A DNA stretch of 64,000 bases from Lentibacillus daqui (GTDB taxonomy: Bacteria > Bacillota > Bacilli > Bacillales > Amphibacillaceae): contig NZ_CP114176.1 of the NCBI RefSeq assembly GCF_027186265.1, positions 930,001 through 994,000 of the forward strand. The letters are read 5' to 3'. The notes under the pieces are model-generated. The model was given only the letters and a program-made list of their open reading frames with translations, was not told the origin of the DNA and searched no databases. A program made the position numbers and the translations under genes. Positions within the stretch are counted from its first letter, which is position 1. Every line of letters starts with the position of its first letter. This document shows, piece by piece, positions 61,463 through 64,000 of the stretch.

Positions 61463-62749
61463 GTGAGGGCGAAAAAAAGATTGTTTTGTAGTCTTGGGGT
61501 TTTTTTACTGATTTTAGTACTTGGAGCTTGTAGTGGGGATTCAAATACAGGTGGTGATACCAGTAACTCTGATGGACAGGTAACAATCGTATATGCACGT
61601 GGAGTGGATACCAGGGGTGCAACGGATAAATTAATTAAAGCATTTGAAAAAAAACATCCGAACATCCATATAAAGTATCAAGAAATGCCTTCTGAATCAG
61701 GAGAACAACATGATCAATATGTAACTGCATTCAGTGCGAAAAGCTCAGAAATCGATGTGTTCGATGCAGATAACATTTGGCCGGCAGAATTTGCACAGGC
61801 AAACTACGCTATGAATTTGGACCGATTTATTGAGAGAGATGGAATTGATATGAACGATTATTTTCCAGGACCAGTCAAGGCAGGTTACTTCAAGGGAAAA
61901 CAATGGGCAATGCCAAAATACACGGATGCTGGTGTCATGTTTTACCGGAAAGATATTGTAGATGACCCTCCGGAAACTTGGGATGAGTTCATTGAGCAGG
62001 CAAGCAAATATAAAGGTGAAAAAGGTACAAAGTATGGCTATTTAATGCAAGCTTCTCAATATGAAGGACTAATCACAAATGCAATTGAGTTCATCGGTGC
62101 CTATGGTGGGTCAATTCTGGATGAAAATCAAAACGTTGTGATCGATAGCCCTGAAACCGTCAAAGCGATTAAGAAGATGAAGGAAGTTGTCAATTCAGAC
62201 ATTGTTCCCGGAAATATCTTTAATTTTACCGAAATCGAAACAGAGTCTTCCTTTATCGAGGGAAATGCTGTCTTTGCCAGAGATTGGGTTTATTTACAAT
62301 CATCAACAGAGGATGAGGAAAAGTCAAAAATTACTGGCGACGTCGACTTTACTACTATGCCCGCAGGAGATAAGGGGTCTGTTTCAGCACTTGGTGGATG
62401 GATGACGATGATCAATCGTTATACCGAGCATCCAGAAGAGGCTTGGGAATTTGTGAAATTCATGACCGGACCCGAAGGCCAAAAGATCTCGGCTGTTGAC
62501 GGTGGAAATGCCCCAACATTAGCAGATTTATATAATGATAAAGAGGTGCAAAATGCTGGTGTGCTGTTCGGTGATCCTGAATTTGTGAAAATATTGGAAA
62601 ACGCTGAACCAAGACCTGTTTCACCGATATATCCGAAACTCTCGGATATTATGCAAATCGAATTATCGAAAGCGCTAACCTGTGATATTACACCTGAAAA
62701 AGCAGCAAGCAACATGCAATTAAAAATGGAATCGGCGGTAAAGGATTAG
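61463..62749 (+). CDS. ABC sugar transporter binding lipoprotein
   Basis: 428 residues from GTG 61463 with GGGAGGAG upstream. Lipoprotein signal RLFCSLGVFLLILVLGAC, then a family 1 extracellular binding protein: IVYARGVDTRGATDKLIKAF, DVFDADNIWPAEFAQANY, GKQWAMPKYTDAGVMFYRKD and WEFVKFMTGPEGQ. It captures a sugar or oligosaccharide outside the cell. The permease gene follows 77-80 bases later. Regulated by the adjacent LacI protein (inference from shared operators). Confidence 0.93.
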   Translation: MRAKKRLFCSLGVFLLILVLGACSGDSNTGGDTSNSDGQVTIVYARGVDTRGATDKLIKAFEKKHPNIHIKYQEMPSESGEQHDQYVTAFSAKSSEIDVFDADNIWPAEFAQANYAMNLDRFIERDGIDMNDYFPGPVKAGYFKGKQWAMPKYTDAGVMFYRKDIVDDPPETWDEFIEQASKYKGEKGTKYGYLMQASQYEGLITNAIEFIGAYGGSILDENQNVVIDSPETVKAIKKMKEVVNSDIVPGNIFNFTEIETESSFIEGNAVFARDWVYLQSSTEDEEKSKITGDVDFTTMPAGDKGSVSALGGWMTMINRYTEHPEEAWEFVKFMTGPEGQKISAVDGGNAPTLADLYNDKEVQNAGVLFGDPEFVKILENAEPRPVSPIYPKLSDIMQIELSKALTCDITPEKAASNMQLKMESAVKD

Positions 62750-62825
62750 CTGGATCTAATGAGGCAGGTTAGGAAACTACCATATATTCATTTGCAATAA
62801 CAGCTAGAAAAAGGAGGGTTCATTG

Positions 62826-64000
62826 TTGAAAAAGCAGCGATTTCAGCTAAATGAAAAACAGCTTGGATATGCGTTCGTCCTACCATCACTTGTGTTGGTC
62901 TTTGTTGTCATATTATGGCCGGTTGCCCAGTCCTTTTGGAACAGTTTGTTTGACTATAGGTTAAATGACCCTGCACGATCTGAAAAAATGTTGGGTACGA
63001 ATATTGATTTGGAAACATATGTTGACAATTATTATCTTCTGCAAGTTCAACTGGATGATTTAGCGGATACTCCAGAAGGAAAGCGGAATAAACAAACCCT
63101 TGAGTCAATTCAAAACGGTATAGAGAAATATCATAAGGAATTAATTAGTGATAAACAGATCAAGGATAAGGTTGACCAAGTCGATCAACTTTTAAAACAG
63201 TACAAGCCTGTTAGAGAATCTAAACTAAAATATCAGAAGTTGGATAAGGATTTTGCGTCAACGTACCGAAAAGCTTTGATTGATTATCAACATGATTTGG
63301 CGGAAATAGCCAATTCAAGCGATAAGGAGACAATAAAAACTAGTTTTCAGCAAACAGCGGATTTACTTGGTTCTTCCAGTGAATCCATACTAAAGCCGAA
63401 TTTTATTGGCTTTGACAATTATCAAAAGTACTTTAAAGATAAGCGGATGTGGCAGTCATTGGGAAATACAACATTCATTACCATCATTTCTGTATTCTTT
63501 GAACTAGTTTTTGGTATGTTAATTGCTCTTTTGATTAATCGTACTTTTAAAGGCAGAGGATTTATCAGGGCCTCTGTATTGATCCCATGGGCAGTGCCTA
63601 CTGCAGTTGCAGCCATGATGTGGGGATTTTTATATGATGGGCAGTCAGGGATTGTTGCTCATTATTTGGAAGTGTTACACATTATTCCAAGTTCTTCATG
63701 GCTTTTATCATCGGGAAGCGGCGGTTTATTTTCTGTTATTTTAGCTGATGTCTGGAAAACGACTCCATATATGGCCTTGCTAATTCTGGCTGGATTACAG
63801 ACAATACCGGGATCCCTGTATGAGGCATCAAATGTGGATGGCGCTAATAAGTTTCAGCAGTTTTTCAAAATAACGTTGCCATTACTGAAATCTTCTATTC
63901 TAGTAGCTTTGTTATTCAGAACCTTGGATGCTTTTCGCGTATTTGACCTTATTTATGTTTTAACTGGTGGTGGGCCGGCAAACTCGACCGAATCAATATC
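62826..64000 (+). CDS. ABC sugar permease, MalF type (partial)
   Basis: At least 391 codons, cut by the window end. TTG 62826 has AAGGAGGG 7 bases upstream. TM1 (GYAFVLPSLVLVFVVILWPV) is followed by an inserted, charged, helical region at about residues 47-188, where most relatives have around ten residues. The family then resumes at FIGFDNYQKYFKDKRMWQSL. SVLIPWAVPTAVAAMMWGF and the EAA loop EASNVDGANKFQQFFKITLP are normal. Topology puts the insertion outside the membrane. A second permease gene would be expected after the window. Confidence 0.92.
   Translation, partial: MKKQRFQLNEKQLGYAFVLPSLVLVFVVILWPVAQSFWNSLFDYRLNDPARSEKMLGTNIDLETYVDNYYLLQVQLDDLADTPEGKRNKQTLESIQNGIEKYHKELISDKQIKDKVDQVDQLLKQYKPVRESKLKYQKLDKDFASTYRKALIDYQHDLAEIANSSDKETIKTSFQQTADLLGSSSESILKPNFIGFDNYQKYFKDKRMWQSLGNTTFITIISVFFELVFGMLIALLINRTFKGRGFIRASVLIPWAVPTAVAAMMWGFLYDGQSGIVAHYLEVLHIIPSSSWLLSSGSGGLFSVILADVWKTTPYMALLILAGLQTIPGSLYEASNVDGANKFQQFFKITLPLLKSSILVALLFRTLDAFRVFDLIYVLTGGGPANSTESI

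Noticed and set aside
1..64000. rRNA, tRNA, prophage, toxin-antitoxin or defence genes
   Set aside because: No tRNA-like cloverleaf, rRNA segment or phage, nuclease-methylase or toxin gene was recognised on either strand; small RNAs without known motifs cannot be excluded by eye.

Overview
The window reads as chromosome of a low-GC, spore-forming Bacillaceae, most like the halotolerant Oceanobacillus/Virgibacillus/Lentibacillus group (inference from gene content, not a database match). Signs are HutP-type attenuation of hut, a SAM-I (S-box) leader on sulfate assimilation, CcpA-type cre sites, sigma-A promoters with 17-18 bp spacers, Shine-Dalgarno-led GTG/TTG starts and a YhcN-type spore lipoprotein. 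I see no rRNA, tRNA, CRISPR, prophage or defence island. Most of the window is metabolic genes.

Layout. 1-2.2 kb: hutP, a HutP-responsive attenuator and hutH, with no other hut genes following. 2.3-6.9 kb: a frameshifted 3-methyladenine DNA glycosylase, a LysR regulator, a YkhA-type thioesterase with a small unknown gene, two diverged copies of a ~130 bp sequence that differ by an internal ~31 bp inversion, and an IS256-family element. 6.9-11.1 kb: thioesterase, acyl-CoA synthetase, nucleoside hydrolase and rpiA. 11.5-17.9 kb: TRAP transporter (dctPQM), acyl-CoA dehydrogenase, class III CoA-transferase and IclR regulator, which look like one carboxylate uptake and CoA-activation unit. 18.0-28.7 kb: S-box-led assimilatory sulfate pathway (cysH, cysJ, cysI, siroheme genes, sat, an SLC13 permease, cysC). 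29.3-32.4 kb, minus strand: gluconate 2-dehydrogenase-like pair and a YhcN-type lipoprotein. 32.6-36.9 kb: sbcD-sbcC.

36.9-42.4 kb: a CitS/CitT-type two-component system next to a citM-like transporter gene cut by an IS1380-like element with a clear target duplication. Deleting the element and one duplication restores the reading frame. 42.7-51.3 kb: ung, an unrecognised lipoprotein, a small FAD/NAD reductase, ribokinase and ROK fructokinase, an antiporter with an RCK domain, and a MetE C-terminal-like methyltransferase. 51.4-54.4 kb: MaoC hydratase and acyl-CoA ligase, divergent from a FadR-type GntR regulator. 54.5-60.2 kb: ilvD, then iron-type ADH, GntP permease and a zinc ADH frameshifted in a G tract. 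60.3 kb to the end: LacI regulator and a sugar ABC transporter (binding protein and a permease with a large extracytoplasmic insertion) with matching operators at both promoters.

No clearly new multi-gene system is evident. The least explained sequences are two intergenic tandem arrays with periods of about 21 and 20.5 bp (9.2 kb and 48.0 kb), the repeat pair with the small internal inversion, and the permease insertion. Four genes are visibly broken or split: mpg, citM, the zinc ADH, and the hut operon, whose remaining genes are missing from this locus.
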